64,000 bases of DNA from Tenacibaculum sp. 190130A14a (GTDB lineage: Bacteria > Bacteroidota > Bacteroidia > Flavobacteriales > Flavobacteriaceae). Shown one piece after another: positions 7,286 through 17,739 of this stretch. The translations under genes and the position numbers were made by a program. The stretch spans positions 2,418,001 through 2,482,000 of the forward strand of contig NZ_OZ040189.1 of assembly GCF_964048965.1 (NCBI RefSeq). The letters are read 5' to 3'. The notes beneath the pieces were generated by a model. It was not told the DNA's origin. It did not search any database and saw only the letters and a list, made by a program, of their open reading frames with translations. The stretch's first letter is position 1, and each line of letters opens with the position of its first letter.

Positions 7286-10200
7286 TTAAAATTGTTTTCC
7301 TTTCCCTATGTTCGGATTTAACAAGGTATTTATATCAGTATTTTGTATTTGACCATTCATATCCATGTCTGCTTTATTATATCCAGATCCCCCTAATAAT
7401 TGGATTACTGCACTAACATCTGCATTTTGAATTTGACCATTATCATCTTGATCTCCTACTGGAATTGCAAAAATTCCATTCCCCATATTAATCACAGCAT
7501 TTGCTGTACCTTTTAAGGAAGTGTTATCTGATGAATAATCAATTGAAGTATTACTTGCTGATAAATTATGTGTGTTTATGGATTGAACACTTAAATGATT
7601 ACGGTGTTTAATTACTATAAAATAGTTGCCAGCCGTTTGTGTAAAGTTTATTGGGGAAACACCATCTATACCAACAATATCTCCATCCCTTTGAAGAAGT
7701 CCCGATTTTCCATCTACAACAACACTACCATCAATAGCATCTCTTAATTCTATCCATATCCAATCAACAATTGCATTTGATCCCGTAGTATTAAATACAG
7801 ATATATCTGTCGTTAACGCATCACTATAAGGACTTGTAGTTGGCAATAATCCTCCTACTCTAAGATCATCTCTCATGAAACTCTCTTCTCCTGTATTTGG
7901 GTTTGATGCTGCTCCTTGTAAAAAAGCCTTAATTGACATAGTAATTGTATTCATCGTATAAACCGCAGTTACACTATTACTCATTGCTACGAATCCACAA
8001 ACGCTGTCTGTAAGTAAACTCTTTTTCCAATTAGTATCATCTCCAGAAGCATTTTGCAGTGTCCCTGTATTTGAATTACTAGAATCATCTGTTATATTGG
8101 TTCCAGAAGCTTGATTATAGTTATAATTTAATACCAAGTTTGTTTCTGATGTTGTATAAACAGTATTCATGCTTGATGTAATTTCCGTTTGTGTACGGAT
8201 TCCATTCCAGACTCTTGTTTGTGCTATTTCTCCACCAAACAACTTGTCAGATGTAGAAGTATTTTCATAGTTTCTTCCTATTCGAATGTTGGATGTTAAA
8301 TCAAAAGTTTCAAATCCATAATAAGTACTGGTTGTACCAATTAAATTTCCATTCACATAAAAATTAACACTTGAACCATTTATAGTAGCAGCTACATGGA
8401 ACCACGTATTTACTGGGTATGTATAACTTGGTGTATTAAAGGTTCCCCCATCATCTACGTCATTATCATGATGACCAGCAAAAATAGTTCCTCCAGAGAT
8501 ATTAATATATAATGGAACAACGACTGAAGCTATACCTGTTCCTGCATATGATTCAAAAGAAATAATGGAAGCGTTTACATCAGTAGCATCTGAAGCTGGA
8601 ATTTTAACCCACGTTTCTATAGTGGCTTGACTTGAACTTGTTAAATGAGAGTTGATTGCAGAAATACTAACGTAATCATCTACATTATCTAAACTCAAAC
8701 TATGTCTTACTCCATTATTACTATTTGCATCCGTTGCTACGACTTTATAAATTCTATCTGCTGAAATTGCTTCTGTTGTAAAAGAAAAATCAGTTCCCGT
8801 ACCCACTACTGGTCCTTGTAATACTTCATTGGATACATTATCTTGTAAATAATAACTTACTCCTGTTTGAGAGTTGGCAACTGATACAATTGCTAATTGC
8901 CCATTGGGTTGCGAAATATTAATTGTTTTCTCCTCCAATAGTTGAATGCTTGCAGTTGGTGTTTGTAACATTTGCAATGTATTGGTCGCTGAAGGCAACG
9001 TCTGATTATCTTGAACTCCTATTATATTATATGTACGGTTAGCTGTTAAAATTTCTTTAGTAAATGTAATTCCACTTCCAGTTCCTGCAATTGGTCCTTC
9101 AATGATACTATCATCTTGATTATTTCTTAAATAATAATGTACACTTGCTTGTGAATTATCTAATGAAATAGTTGCATGGGTATTACACATTACTGAACCT
9201 GTTGTATCTAAAGTTACATTTTGATTAGCTATTACAATGGCGTTCACAGTTAACGATTGCACTACATTTGGTGCAGCACTGTAGGAACCTCCTCCTGCTT
9301 GAGAGGCTGTAATATTGATAGTTCCTTCCTTAAGTATTGTTACCGTATTTCCAGTAATTGAAACAATTGTAGGGTCTGAACTTGTATATGTAACTGTTAA
9401 CCCAGAAGAAGCCGTTGCTGTTAAATTAAATGCTGCATCTCCATATATTACATCACTTAATGCGTTAAAAGTTATTGTTTGTGGAGCACCAATTACTGTT
9501 ACTGTAACATCTTTAGTTGTTGCATTGTATAAACTATTGTCAGAGGTAAATGCACGTAAAGTAACAGTTCCTGCACTTGAACCTGCAGTGAACACATTTC
9601 CATCCATAGAAGATCCTGTTCCTCCATTATCAATAATAGTATATGTAGTAGGTTGCCCTGAAAAATTCAATGCCGTTTCTATCGTTTTAGTTTCTCCAGG
9701 ATTTAATGAAAAGTCAAATAAATTATGAGCTAAATCTGTTTTAGGTGAAAATCCTGTATTAAAGAACAATGTTGAGTAATAGGCAACTGTTTCACTATAA
9801 TTTGCATCAGCTGCTTGGGTTACTTTTATTATAATAGATCCTGCCACATCACTTGTATTCAACAAATTACCGCTAATTGAATGTCCTAATGTTTCCCCTA
9901 TAATTTCAAAAGTGTAAGCTCCAGTAGAGTTTGAGTTCAACGTTGTTGTCATATCTACAGTAGTTACCCCCGAGTTGACCAAATAATAAATTCCACCTCC
10001 TAAAGTTGCTAAAGGTGCATTTATAGTCAAAGTCATGGTTTCGGTAGTACTTTGATATGTTGCCGTAGCTGCTTGAGATGCTTCAATAATAACCGTTCCT
10101 GCATTCCCTATATTCACAGTTTCATTGTTTGTACCGCTTAAGGTTGTTCCCGTTCCACCATCATTAAGAATTCTATAAGTAATTGCACCAGTAGAATTTG

Positions 10201-12661
10201 ATGTAGCATTCAAATTAAAATTTGTTCCCCCTGCATTTACAGCCATATCATTAAAAGTGATTGTTGGATTAATCAATGCTCCATTGTTAACTTTAGAAAA
10301 CTCGTACCCTGTTTGTTGATAACTCTTAAAAAAGTACGGTGCACCAGAATCTGTATATGCATAAATTGTAAAGTAATAAGTTGTACCTGAAGTCAATCCA
10401 GTTATTACCAAATTTGGTGTTGTTGATGCTCCTATATACATTACTTGTTCTCCTCCCTTATAATCAGCATCTGAAGTTGGAAGCGGTCCTCTAAATCCGT
10501 AAGGAGTAAAACTATTTACCGTATTCATCTTTACAATATACCCTTTAGCCGCTCCTCTTCCATTATCAGCAATAGGTGCTCCTGTAAATGAAGCTAAAGT
10601 AAATCCCGTTCCTGTAAAATTATTAATGACGGCATTTGAAGCCAACTTATCTGTTACTCCAGCTGTAAACTTTGATGTACTATGACCTGTATTAGAAAAA
10701 TAATACTGACCATTACACACTCTATAGGAGTATGTTTTGAAAAAATATTCTGTGTTGGGTAATAAATTATGCCCAGTAAAGGCTTGACCATTTGGGAACG
10801 TTCCTACCAAAATTACCTGTTCACCAGAGCCAGAATAATTTACATTCGCAGTAGGTAAACTACTTTGTACTCCTGTAATATCTGTAAATGAATTTTCTAC
10901 GTTTATTTTAACTACTTGCCCTTCTGCATCAGCAGGAACATTTGATAAAATTGGTGATAATCTATTTTCATATGTCAAATCTTCTCTAAAACTTAACAAT
11001 TGTGCATTACCTGATGGAATTCCACATGTTTTAATAGTTACTGGAGTACTTCCTGTTGTTTCAAAATAGTCTCCTCCAGCACAGGTATTGTAAGTATACA
11101 CCTTTACATAATAGGTTCCATTGGCTGTTAATCCAGTAATATTAAGATTTGGATTTGCTGAGCTACCTATATACATAACTTGTTCTCCTCCTGTCGCTGA
11201 ATTATAGACTGTACTGGCAGCTCCAGGAACAGCATTTGGTGCTGTAAAAGAATTTACATCACTTACTTTAACAATATAACCTAAAGCTCCATTTACAATT
11301 GACGGAGCTGTAAAAGAAGTAATACTTAATGTATTTGCACCTGTAGCACTTGCAGTTACATTTGTTACTGCTGATGGAGCTTCACAAACATAATTAGTAG
11401 TAACAACTGTAGAACCTGTAGTTTCAAAATTATATTTTCCTCCACATAAATCATAAGTATAAACTTTTACATAATACGCTTTATTAATCTGTAGTCCAGT
11501 AATTACTTGATTGATATTATCAGTAGTTCCAGCGGCACTTCCTACTTGTCCTGTATACACAACTTGCTCTCCTGTTTTGCCAGAATAGTCTAATGAAGCT
11601 GCTGGTATTGAAGTTCCGCTTACTGGTGCCGAAAAGCTGTTTGTATCACTAAATTTCACTAAATATCCGATAGAAGTATCCGCTCCAACTGGTCTACCTA
11701 GAGTATTAATAGTTGCGGTAGTTGGTGAAGTTGCAGTTACTGAATTAATACTCCCTACACCTGGTAATGTTCCTGGGCAAGTTGTAATAGATACAGGTGT
11801 ACTAGTGTTATTATAATTGATATATCCCTGACAATCACTATAGGTATACACTTTATAATAATAAGTAGTATTTCTTTGTAAATTAGTCATTGTCAAAACC
11901 GATTCTAATGCTCCATTGTCGGTTCCTACATATACTACATGTTCTCCAGAACCACTGTAAGAATTATTTACTGCAACATTAGGTAATGACTGATTTTGGA
12001 TGTAATGATCGGTAAAATCTGTGAATGAATTTGTTCTTGAAAACTTGACTATATAATAAACATCATCAAAGCTGTTAGTTCCTAAAGTATTTAAAGTAAC
12101 ATCGGTATCATTAACTTGTTTAGGTGATGGTGTTGCAATTCCAAACTCATAACAATAGTATAATGAATTTAAAGAATTCGCTTTTAAATTAAAATTATAA
12201 TTAAAACTAGTAGCACTAGTAATTACTTCAATAGCATAATAGTTATTACTATTACCTCCACTTACATTATTACTATATGGTAAACGAACACTATAATCAT
12301 AAATCCCCGAAGATTGCATCAAAGTTCGCATTGTACCAATATTTACTGGAGTTACTCCCCAATTTCCACCGCGATACTCCCAAATTCTGAAATCAAAATT
12401 TGGATTACTATTTACCCAAAGCCTATCTAAATAAAGGAACATATCAGTAGCCTGCGTTACTTTTCGAGAAATAATCCAAAAATCAGAATCAGTACTTGTA
12501 ACTGTTCCTTGATAATTGGCAGACATATGAATTCGGGTTTGAGCAGAGGATATTGCATTGGCAACAGAATTATTATTCTCTACCTCATTAAACGTTTGAG
12601 CAATCATTTGTGTTATTGTTAAACACATAAGTATTGCATACAAGAGTATATTTTTTTTCAT
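7286..12661 (-). CDS. Giant secreted adhesin-like protein: Fn3, Ig-like, LamG and dockerin-like tail
   Basis: A 1791-aa protein with a signal peptide (1-21). Order: an N-terminal beta domain (to about 165); a run of Fn3-like repeats, each ending in 'NTTYYYKVYTY'-type strands (to about 790); Ig-like/Big repeats (about 795-1140); two similar ~90-residue repeats (about 1145-1310); a LamG/concanavalin domain (about 1320-1520, 'ATIETWVKIP', 'WFHVAATINGSSVNFYVNG'); and a C-terminal module (about 1578-1791) with 'LLQRDGDIV' and 'IVIKHRNHLSV'. The last 56 residues contain two dockerin-like calcium loops (DQDDNGQIQNAD and DMDMNGQIQNTD) and end in PNIGKGKQF. There is no type A T9SS domain; this tail probably serves for export or attachment. 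The C-module is nearly identical to that of the next upstream paralogue (12817-17676). Probably a surface adhesin; the ligand is unknown. Confidence 0.85.
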   Translation of the reverse strand: MKKNILLYAILMCLTITQMIAQTFNEVENNNSVANAISSAQTRIHMSANYQGTVTSTDSDFWIISRKVTQATDMFLYLDRLWVNSNPNFDFRIWEYRGGNWGVTPVNIGTMRTLMQSSGIYDYSVRLPYSNNVSGGNSNNYYAIEVITSATSFNYNFNLKANSLNSLYYCYEFGIATPSPKQVNDTDVTLNTLGTNSFDDVYYIVKFSRTNSFTDFTDHYIQNQSLPNVAVNNSYSGSGEHVVYVGTDNGALESVLTMTNLQRNTTYYYKVYTYSDCQGYINYNNTSTPVSITTCPGTLPGVGSINSVTATSPTTATINTLGRPVGADTSIGYLVKFSDTNSFSAPVSGTSIPAASLDYSGKTGEQVVYTGQVGSAAGTTDNINQVITGLQINKAYYVKVYTYDLCGGKYNFETTGSTVVTTNYVCEAPSAVTNVTASATGANTLSITSFTAPSIVNGALGYIVKVSDVNSFTAPNAVPGAASTVYNSATGGEQVMYIGSSANPNLNITGLTANGTYYVKVYTYNTCAGGDYFETTGSTPVTIKTCGIPSGNAQLLSFREDLTYENRLSPILSNVPADAEGQVVKINVENSFTDITGVQSSLPTANVNYSGSGEQVILVGTFPNGQAFTGHNLLPNTEYFFKTYSYRVCNGQYYFSNTGHSTSKFTAGVTDKLASNAVINNFTGTGFTLASFTGAPIADNGRGAAKGYIVKMNTVNSFTPYGFRGPLPTSDADYKGGEQVMYIGASTTPNLVITGLTSGTTYYFTIYAYTDSGAPYFFKSYQQTGYEFSKVNNGALINPTITFNDMAVNAGGTNFNLNATSNSTGAITYRILNDGGTGTTLSGTNNETVNIGNAGTVIIEASQAATATYQSTTETMTLTINAPLATLGGGIYYLVNSGVTTVDMTTTLNSNSTGAYTFEIIGETLGHSISGNLLNTSDVAGSIIIKVTQAADANYSETVAYYSTLFFNTGFSPKTDLAHNLFDFSLNPGETKTIETALNFSGQPTTYTIIDNGGTGSSMDGNVFTAGSSAGTVTLRAFTSDNSLYNATTKDVTVTVIGAPQTITFNALSDVIYGDAAFNLTATASSGLTVTYTSSDPTIVSITGNTVTILKEGTINITASQAGGGSYSAAPNVVQSLTVNAIVIANQNVTLDTTGSVMCNTHATISLDNSQASVHYYLRNNQDDSIIEGPIAGTGSGITFTKEILTANRTYNIIGVQDNQTLPSATNTLQMLQTPTASIQLLEEKTINISQPNGQLAIVSVANSQTGVSYYLQDNVSNEVLQGPVVGTGTDFSFTTEAISADRIYKVVATDANSNNGVRHSLSLDNVDDYVSISAINSHLTSSSQATIETWVKIPASDATDVNASIISFESYAGTGIASVVVPLYINISGGTIFAGHHDNDVDDGGTFNTPSYTYPVNTWFHVAATINGSSVNFYVNGNLIGTTSTYYGFETFDLTSNIRIGRNYENTSTSDKLFGGEIAQTRVWNGIRTQTEITSSMNTVYTTSETNLVLNYNYNQASGTNITDDSSNSNTGTLQNASGDDTNWKKSLLTDSVCGFVAMSNSVTAVYTMNTITMSIKAFLQGAASNPNTGEESFMRDDLRVGGLLPTTSPYSDALTTDISVFNTTGSNAIVDWIWIELRDAIDGSVVVDGKSGLLQRDGDIVGIDGVSPINFTQTAGNYFIVIKHRNHLSVQSINTHNLSASNTSIDYSSDNTSLKGTANAVINMGNGIFAIPVGDQDDNGQIQNADVSAVIQLLGGSGYNKADMDMNGQIQNTDINTLLNPNIGKGKQF

Positions 12662-12772
12662 AAGAGGGCTTAAATTTTGTTCTACTTTTCTAACCTTTTT
12701 GATAAAAGGGCTTTATTATATTGCTATTAATATTTATACAACTCAATTCAGAAACTATTCTTCAAACAATTC

Positions 12773-12808
12773 TTAATTTAAAACCTAACCCTTTACAAGA
12801 TTAGGTTT
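12773..12808 (-). terminator. Hairpin between the two giant genes (weak terminator)
   Basis: Stem aaacctaa (12781-12788) with ttaggttt (12801-12808), 8 bp perfect, just after the 1619-aa stop. It is followed on the minus strand by a mixed A/T tail rather than a clean T-run, so partial read-through into the 1791-aa gene is likely. The rest of the 155-base gap shows nothing else. Confidence 0.5.
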
Positions 12809-12816
12809 CATAAAAA

Positions 12817-15800
12817 TTAGAATTGTTTTCCTTTACCAATATTTGGATTTACTAATGTATTTACATCTGTATTCTGAATCTGACCATTCATATCCATATC
12901 TGATTTATTATATCCTGATCCACCTAGAAGTTGGATGATAGCATTGATATCTGCATTTTGAATTTGTCCATTTTCATCTTGATCTCCTACAGGAATAGCA
13001 AATACTCCATTTCCTAAATCCACTACCGCATTGGCTCCTCCTTGAAGTGATGTATTGTTTGATGATAAATCAATAACTGTATTACTGTTTGTTAAACTAT
13101 AAGCGTTTGCAGAAAGCACACTCAAATGATTTCTGTGCTTAATTACGATATGATAACTTCCAGAAGATTGTGTAAACGTAACCGGTGAGCTTCCATCAAC
13201 AGATACAATATCTCCATCTCTCTGTAACAAAGCTGACTTTCCTTCTACAACAATAGAATTATCAGTACCATCTCTTAATTCTACCCAAATCCAATCTACA
13301 ATTGCATTTCCACCGGTATTTGTAAATACTGAAGCACTTGTAATAAGAGCATCACTATAAGGACTTGTTGTAGGCAGTATACTTCCTGCTCTAAGGTCAT
13401 CTCTCATTAAACTTTCTTCTCCAACATTTGGATTGATTGCCGCTCCTTGTAAATAAATCTTGGGACTCAACGTAATATCAGGATTCGCCACTGTTAGTGT
13501 TTGCATAACCGAAGCAGCAGCTGTATAATTGGTGTTTCCAACTTGCCTTGCTGTAATAATGGTACTTCCCATCCCTACTACACTTACTACATTTCCTGAA
13601 ACAGTTGCCACTGCCGTATTTGAACTAGTGTATGTTATTGTTAATCCTGAAGTAGTACTTGCTGTAAGGTTAAAGTCTGGGCTCGAAGGCGCTACTGAAG
13701 TTAAACTGTTAAATGTAATTACTTGATTCGCTCTGTTAATCGTAAAACCATAGTTATCTGATCCTTTATATTGCGGATCTGATGCACTCACAGTAACTGA
13801 CATCGTATAATCTCCGGCATTTGTTGGGGGTGTATTCGAAGGTCCATAATCGATATCATCCGTATCAGTTCCTTGATAAGAAACTGTATATGTAGGTGTA
13901 ACTACTTGATCATTGCTATCTGTAAAACTTGAAATAGCAGGTCCTTGAGCAGAACCATTATAGGTCAAGCTTCCTGAACCAAAATTTATCATTACATTTT
14001 CTTTTTCAAAAACACTTAACGTGGCTATAGTACTTCCAAAGAAATTTACATCGTTCGTATTTACATATGCATGAACTTTATAAGTTCCTCCATTTGTAGG
14101 AGCATATGTAGATTTCCTGTAATAGGTCCCGTTAATTCCTTCATATGTCATTAGAATATTAGGTTCGGGCGTTGCTGCTACCCCAGGGCTTGTTTCAATA
14201 CTATTTACTGTAACTGATCTTTGGGTACCATCATAATCCTGTGTTAAGTTTGTTAAGTTAATTGTAACTTCTGTTTTGTTTGTTATAATTAAGTTTCCAG
14301 AATAATTGACCGTATAATTATTCGAATTTGCCGCATAAATAGATACCGTATAATTTCCTATTGCTATTGGGGCTGCCTCACTATTATATGCTCCTGTTCT
14401 ATACAAAATTCTTAATGGAATATTTTCTCCTAGTACTCCAGTTGCCGAAGCTTCAAATTCTTTAGGAAGTCCATCATAAGCTTTTGATTGTGGTGTATTA
14501 GGATTGATTGTAATCCCTCTTTGATTAATCCTAAAACTTCCCACTACTTCTCCAAAATAATTAGTATCGGATTCATCTACAGTAGCTTTAACGGTATAAT
14601 CTCCTGCATTAGTTGGAGGTGTATTAGAAGGACCATACGAATTTCCTGAGTAATCATTTCCTTTATATGAAAAGTTGATTGCTGGTGATACAACACTTCC
14701 ATCAGACACTTTAGCTACACTTGTTACGCCAACTGCCTTTCTTGGGTTTCCATCATAAAAAGATATTGCTAAATCTGAACTATTTAATGTAATATTTACT
14801 TGTTCCTTAGTAGTTATTGTAAATACACCTGTTTTTAATCTAATATCATAATTCGCGGTAGTTGATATCATCGGGGTTGAAAATCGATTACTTACATCTG
14901 AAGATTTAGTTTTCTTAGTTATGTTACCATTTTTCTCTGAAGCAAAAGGGTCATCTCGTCCTATACAAATACCTGTAGGACATACACCTGTAGGATCAAA
15001 GCTAGCGGGTGCTTGTGCGCTTTGATCTACTGATATTACATACGTTCCTGCTGTTTCTCCCGGTTCTCTTTTTAAAGGTACCCAAATTTTAGTATCTCCA
15101 TAGGCCAGTTTTCCTTGTGTTATTGAATATGACAAGGCTGGATCAGCACTACTTAATGCTTTTATAATATCATTAGGTGTTATTTCTAAAATATTGGATG
15201 AAGCGGATCTTGTAACCGTAATTGTAGTACTCCCTGCAATAACATTGTAATTTTTATCTTCTGGTATAAATCTGGTATAAATAGTTGTAGGGATTCCACT
15301 ATTGTACGTCAGTGATGTTACTCCTTCTGTTATTTTCCCTGAGTAAATGTTCAAAGAAGCATGATAATAAGTATAATACTCAAATGTTCCAGTAACATTT
15401 GCACTGGCATTTAAATGAGTAGCATCTAAAGGTACTCCTTCTAGAATAGTAGTAGGAGTATTCCAAGAAATTACTGGGTTTCCTTTTGATATAGTTAAAT
15501 TAAAGTCTTTTGTAATTTCATTATAAATACCATTCGCAGGTACTGTAATTCTTAATGTCGTATTTCCAACCGTTCCTGGTGTAAAATCGTTCCCACTTAA
15601 ACTTGACCCTGTAGTATCATTTACTAAACTATAGGAAATAGATCCTGTACTCGTGGTTGTTGCATTTAAAGTAGTTACTCCACTTCCATATATTATTGTT
15701 GGTGGCGTAAAACTTAACCCTAAAGTACTCTGCGTAAAGGTGTATCCCGTTTGTTGATATATAGGAGTTCCGTTACAATCATTGTATGCATATATTGTAA

Positions 15801-17676
15801 AATAATACGGTGTTCCTTCTGTAAGTCCTGTAATATTTAAGTTTGGTGTGATTGATGTGCCCACATGTACAACTTGTTCTCCACCGGCATACGCTGCATT
15901 ACCTGATGGAAGTACTGAACCGCTAGCTAAAGGTGAAAAACTATTTACAGTATTCATCTTTATGACATATCCGTCTGGCGCATTTGTAGTTGCTGTTGGT
16001 GCTGTAAACGAGTTTAGGTCAAAAGAAGTTGTATTTATGTTATCCGTTACCACATTCGAGGCTAACTCGGAAGTAATACCACAGGTTGTATTTTGACTAT
16101 AAATACCAGTTGGGTAAAAATAGTAAACACCATTACAAATCTTATAATTTACTGCAGCAAAATAATAAGTAGTACCTGGTAAAAGTCCGGTTGTAGTGAC
16201 TCTAAAACCAGTAGCTGCTCCCGTATAAATAGCTGCCTGACCAGTTTTACCAGTATAATCCGTGCTCACACTTGGTAAATTTGCTGCCGTTAATATGGTT
16301 GGTAATGTAAAGTTATTCTCGGTACTTATATAAATAATTTTACCATCTGCGTTGTTGTTTCCTGTAAAATTAACAACACTCATAGTGTTATGCGAACTCG
16401 TTGGCTCTGCATATAAATAAATTTGAGCATTACTATTTGGTGGTGCACATACTGGTGTTATCGAAGATCCAACTCCAGTAGATTCAAAATAATAATTACC
16501 ACCACAAAATTCTGCTGTATACACTTTAAAAAAATACGTTGTTCCTGTATTTAATCCAGTGATTAATTCATTAGGCGTAGCTGAGTCTCCTGCATAAACA
16601 ACTTGTTCTCCTCCTGTGTAAACTGAGTTTGCTGTTGGTAAGCTTGTACCATTTGTAGGAGCTGTAAAATTATTAGTTGTATTTGCTTTTACAACATATC
16701 GTTTTGAAGCTCCTATACTTCCAGTTATTGAGCTTATATAACTTGAACTTTCGTTATTTGCAGATAAGTTTAGAACTGTGGCCCTTGCTGGTGCTGCTCC
16801 ACATGTTGTTACAGTAAATACATTTCCTGTTCCTAGTTTCAAATTACCACCACAATCGCTATAATTAAATACTTTCACATAATAGGTAGTGTTTGCATTA
16901 AGTCCAGTTACGGTAACATTTGGAGTATAAGAATTACCTAAATAAACAGTTTGCTCTCCAGAACCATTATATGCCGTTCCTTCTGAAGTAGGATAACTCG
17001 TTCCTGATGTTGGATTAGTAAAGCTATTTACCGTATTGACTTTTATAAGTGATATATTAGTGCTTCCACCAACCGCTGTAATTCTAAAATCATTCTCAGT
17101 TGGGTCTGTAGACAATACAGTACTCGCTCCAGGTGTATTGCATCTTGGAAAATGAACTCTATAACTATATCCTCCTGATCTACCGCCTCCTACTCTAATC
17201 AAATAGTACTCATTTGCAGCGGAGTATGAAATTCCCATTGCTCGATTCGATTGATCAGTTCCTTGATGAATTAAAGTGCTAGAAATTACAGGTCCATCAT
17301 AACTTCCTGTTCTTTTTTCTAACCATACTTCGGGTTGCATAGATCCTAAATTAGATTGAACCGCCATTCCTACATAACCATTAGAAAAAGGAGATCTTCC
17401 TATTTTATAGTAGTCTTCATCACTCCCTACTACTGTACTTCCTCCAATAATTGTGGTGGTATTGGTTGTAGCTACCGTAAGTGTTTTCACACCGGTATCA
17501 TTGGGAAGATTATTTGGTTCCGTTTCGCTTGCATAGTCAAACTGTGCGGTGATTATTGTAGTGGTCAATAAACAGACTATAGTTAGTAAAAACAACTGTT
17601 GCTTTTTACTTAAATTCAGTTGTGATTTAAGCAAACACCATAAATATGTATAAAATGTTAGCGTAGTTTTTTTCAT
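12817..17676 (-). CDS. Giant secreted adhesin-like protein: Fn3, MBG/Ig-like and dockerin-like tail
   Basis: A 1619-aa paralogue of the 1791-aa protein. The N-terminus is an unusually long signal sequence (about 45 residues: a charged/aromatic extension, then LFLLTIVCLLTTTIITAQ). Order: N-terminal beta domain (about 46-175, similar to its neighbour); Fn3-like repeats (to about 655); Ig-like modules; several MBG/YDG-type repeats (about 960-1300, with recurring 'YGPSNTPPTNAGDYT'); a Big-type domain (about 1305-1395); and the same C-terminal module (about 1407-1619) with two dockerin-like loops ending in PNIGKGKQF. No type A T9SS domain and no enzyme motif are present. It starts 63 bases after the 64-aa gene with no terminator between, so both should be transcribed from element D (17964-17992). 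A surface adhesion role is inferred from the domain types. Confidence 0.85.
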   Translation of the reverse strand: MKKTTLTFYTYLWCLLKSQLNLSKKQQLFLLTIVCLLTTTIITAQFDYASETEPNNLPNDTGVKTLTVATTNTTTIIGGSTVVGSDEDYYKIGRSPFSNGYVGMAVQSNLGSMQPEVWLEKRTGSYDGPVISSTLIHQGTDQSNRAMGISYSAANEYYLIRVGGGRSGGYSYRVHFPRCNTPGASTVLSTDPTENDFRITAVGGSTNISLIKVNTVNSFTNPTSGTSYPTSEGTAYNGSGEQTVYLGNSYTPNVTVTGLNANTTYYVKVFNYSDCGGNLKLGTGNVFTVTTCGAAPARATVLNLSANNESSSYISSITGSIGASKRYVVKANTTNNFTAPTNGTSLPTANSVYTGGEQVVYAGDSATPNELITGLNTGTTYFFKVYTAEFCGGNYYFESTGVGSSITPVCAPPNSNAQIYLYAEPTSSHNTMSVVNFTGNNNADGKIIYISTENNFTLPTILTAANLPSVSTDYTGKTGQAAIYTGAATGFRVTTTGLLPGTTYYFAAVNYKICNGVYYFYPTGIYSQNTTCGITSELASNVVTDNINTTSFDLNSFTAPTATTNAPDGYVIKMNTVNSFSPLASGSVLPSGNAAYAGGEQVVHVGTSITPNLNITGLTEGTPYYFTIYAYNDCNGTPIYQQTGYTFTQSTLGLSFTPPTIIYGSGVTTLNATTTSTGSISYSLVNDTTGSSLSGNDFTPGTVGNTTLRITVPANGIYNEITKDFNLTISKGNPVISWNTPTTILEGVPLDATHLNASANVTGTFEYYTYYHASLNIYSGKITEGVTSLTYNSGIPTTIYTRFIPEDKNYNVIAGSTTITVTRSASSNILEITPNDIIKALSSADPALSYSITQGKLAYGDTKIWVPLKREPGETAGTYVISVDQSAQAPASFDPTGVCPTGICIGRDDPFASEKNGNITKKTKSSDVSNRFSTPMISTTANYDIRLKTGVFTITTKEQVNITLNSSDLAISFYDGNPRKAVGVTSVAKVSDGSVVSPAINFSYKGNDYSGNSYGPSNTPPTNAGDYTVKATVDESDTNYFGEVVGSFRINQRGITINPNTPQSKAYDGLPKEFEASATGVLGENIPLRILYRTGAYNSEAAPIAIGNYTVSIYAANSNNYTVNYSGNLIITNKTEVTINLTNLTQDYDGTQRSVTVNSIETSPGVAATPEPNILMTYEGINGTYYRKSTYAPTNGGTYKVHAYVNTNDVNFFGSTIATLSVFEKENVMINFGSGSLTYNGSAQGPAISSFTDSNDQVVTPTYTVSYQGTDTDDIDYGPSNTPPTNAGDYTMSVTVSASDPQYKGSDNYGFTINRANQVITFNSLTSVAPSSPDFNLTASTTSGLTITYTSSNTAVATVSGNVVSVVGMGSTIITARQVGNTNYTAAASVMQTLTVANPDITLSPKIYLQGAAINPNVGEESLMRDDLRAGSILPTTSPYSDALITSASVFTNTGGNAIVDWIWVELRDGTDNSIVVEGKSALLQRDGDIVSVDGSSPVTFTQSSGSYHIVIKHRNHLSVLSANAYSLTNSNTVIDLSSNNTSLQGGANAVVDLGNGVFAIPVGDQDENGQIQNADINAIIQLLGGSGYNKSDMDMNGQIQNTDVNTLVNPNIGKGKQF

Positions 17677-17739
17677 GAGAGGGTTTAAATTTGGTTTTAG
17701 ATTTTGATGTGTTAATCAGAATAAAGAGATGATAAATCC

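Noticed and set aside
9315..9728. 137-codon plus-strand frame inside the 1791-aa gene, and similar frames at 13529, 15848, 28031, 28490 and 46283
   Set aside because: They lie opposite large, clearly coding genes with known domain patterns, have no start signals or recognisable domains, and arise from the biased codon use of repetitive genes.
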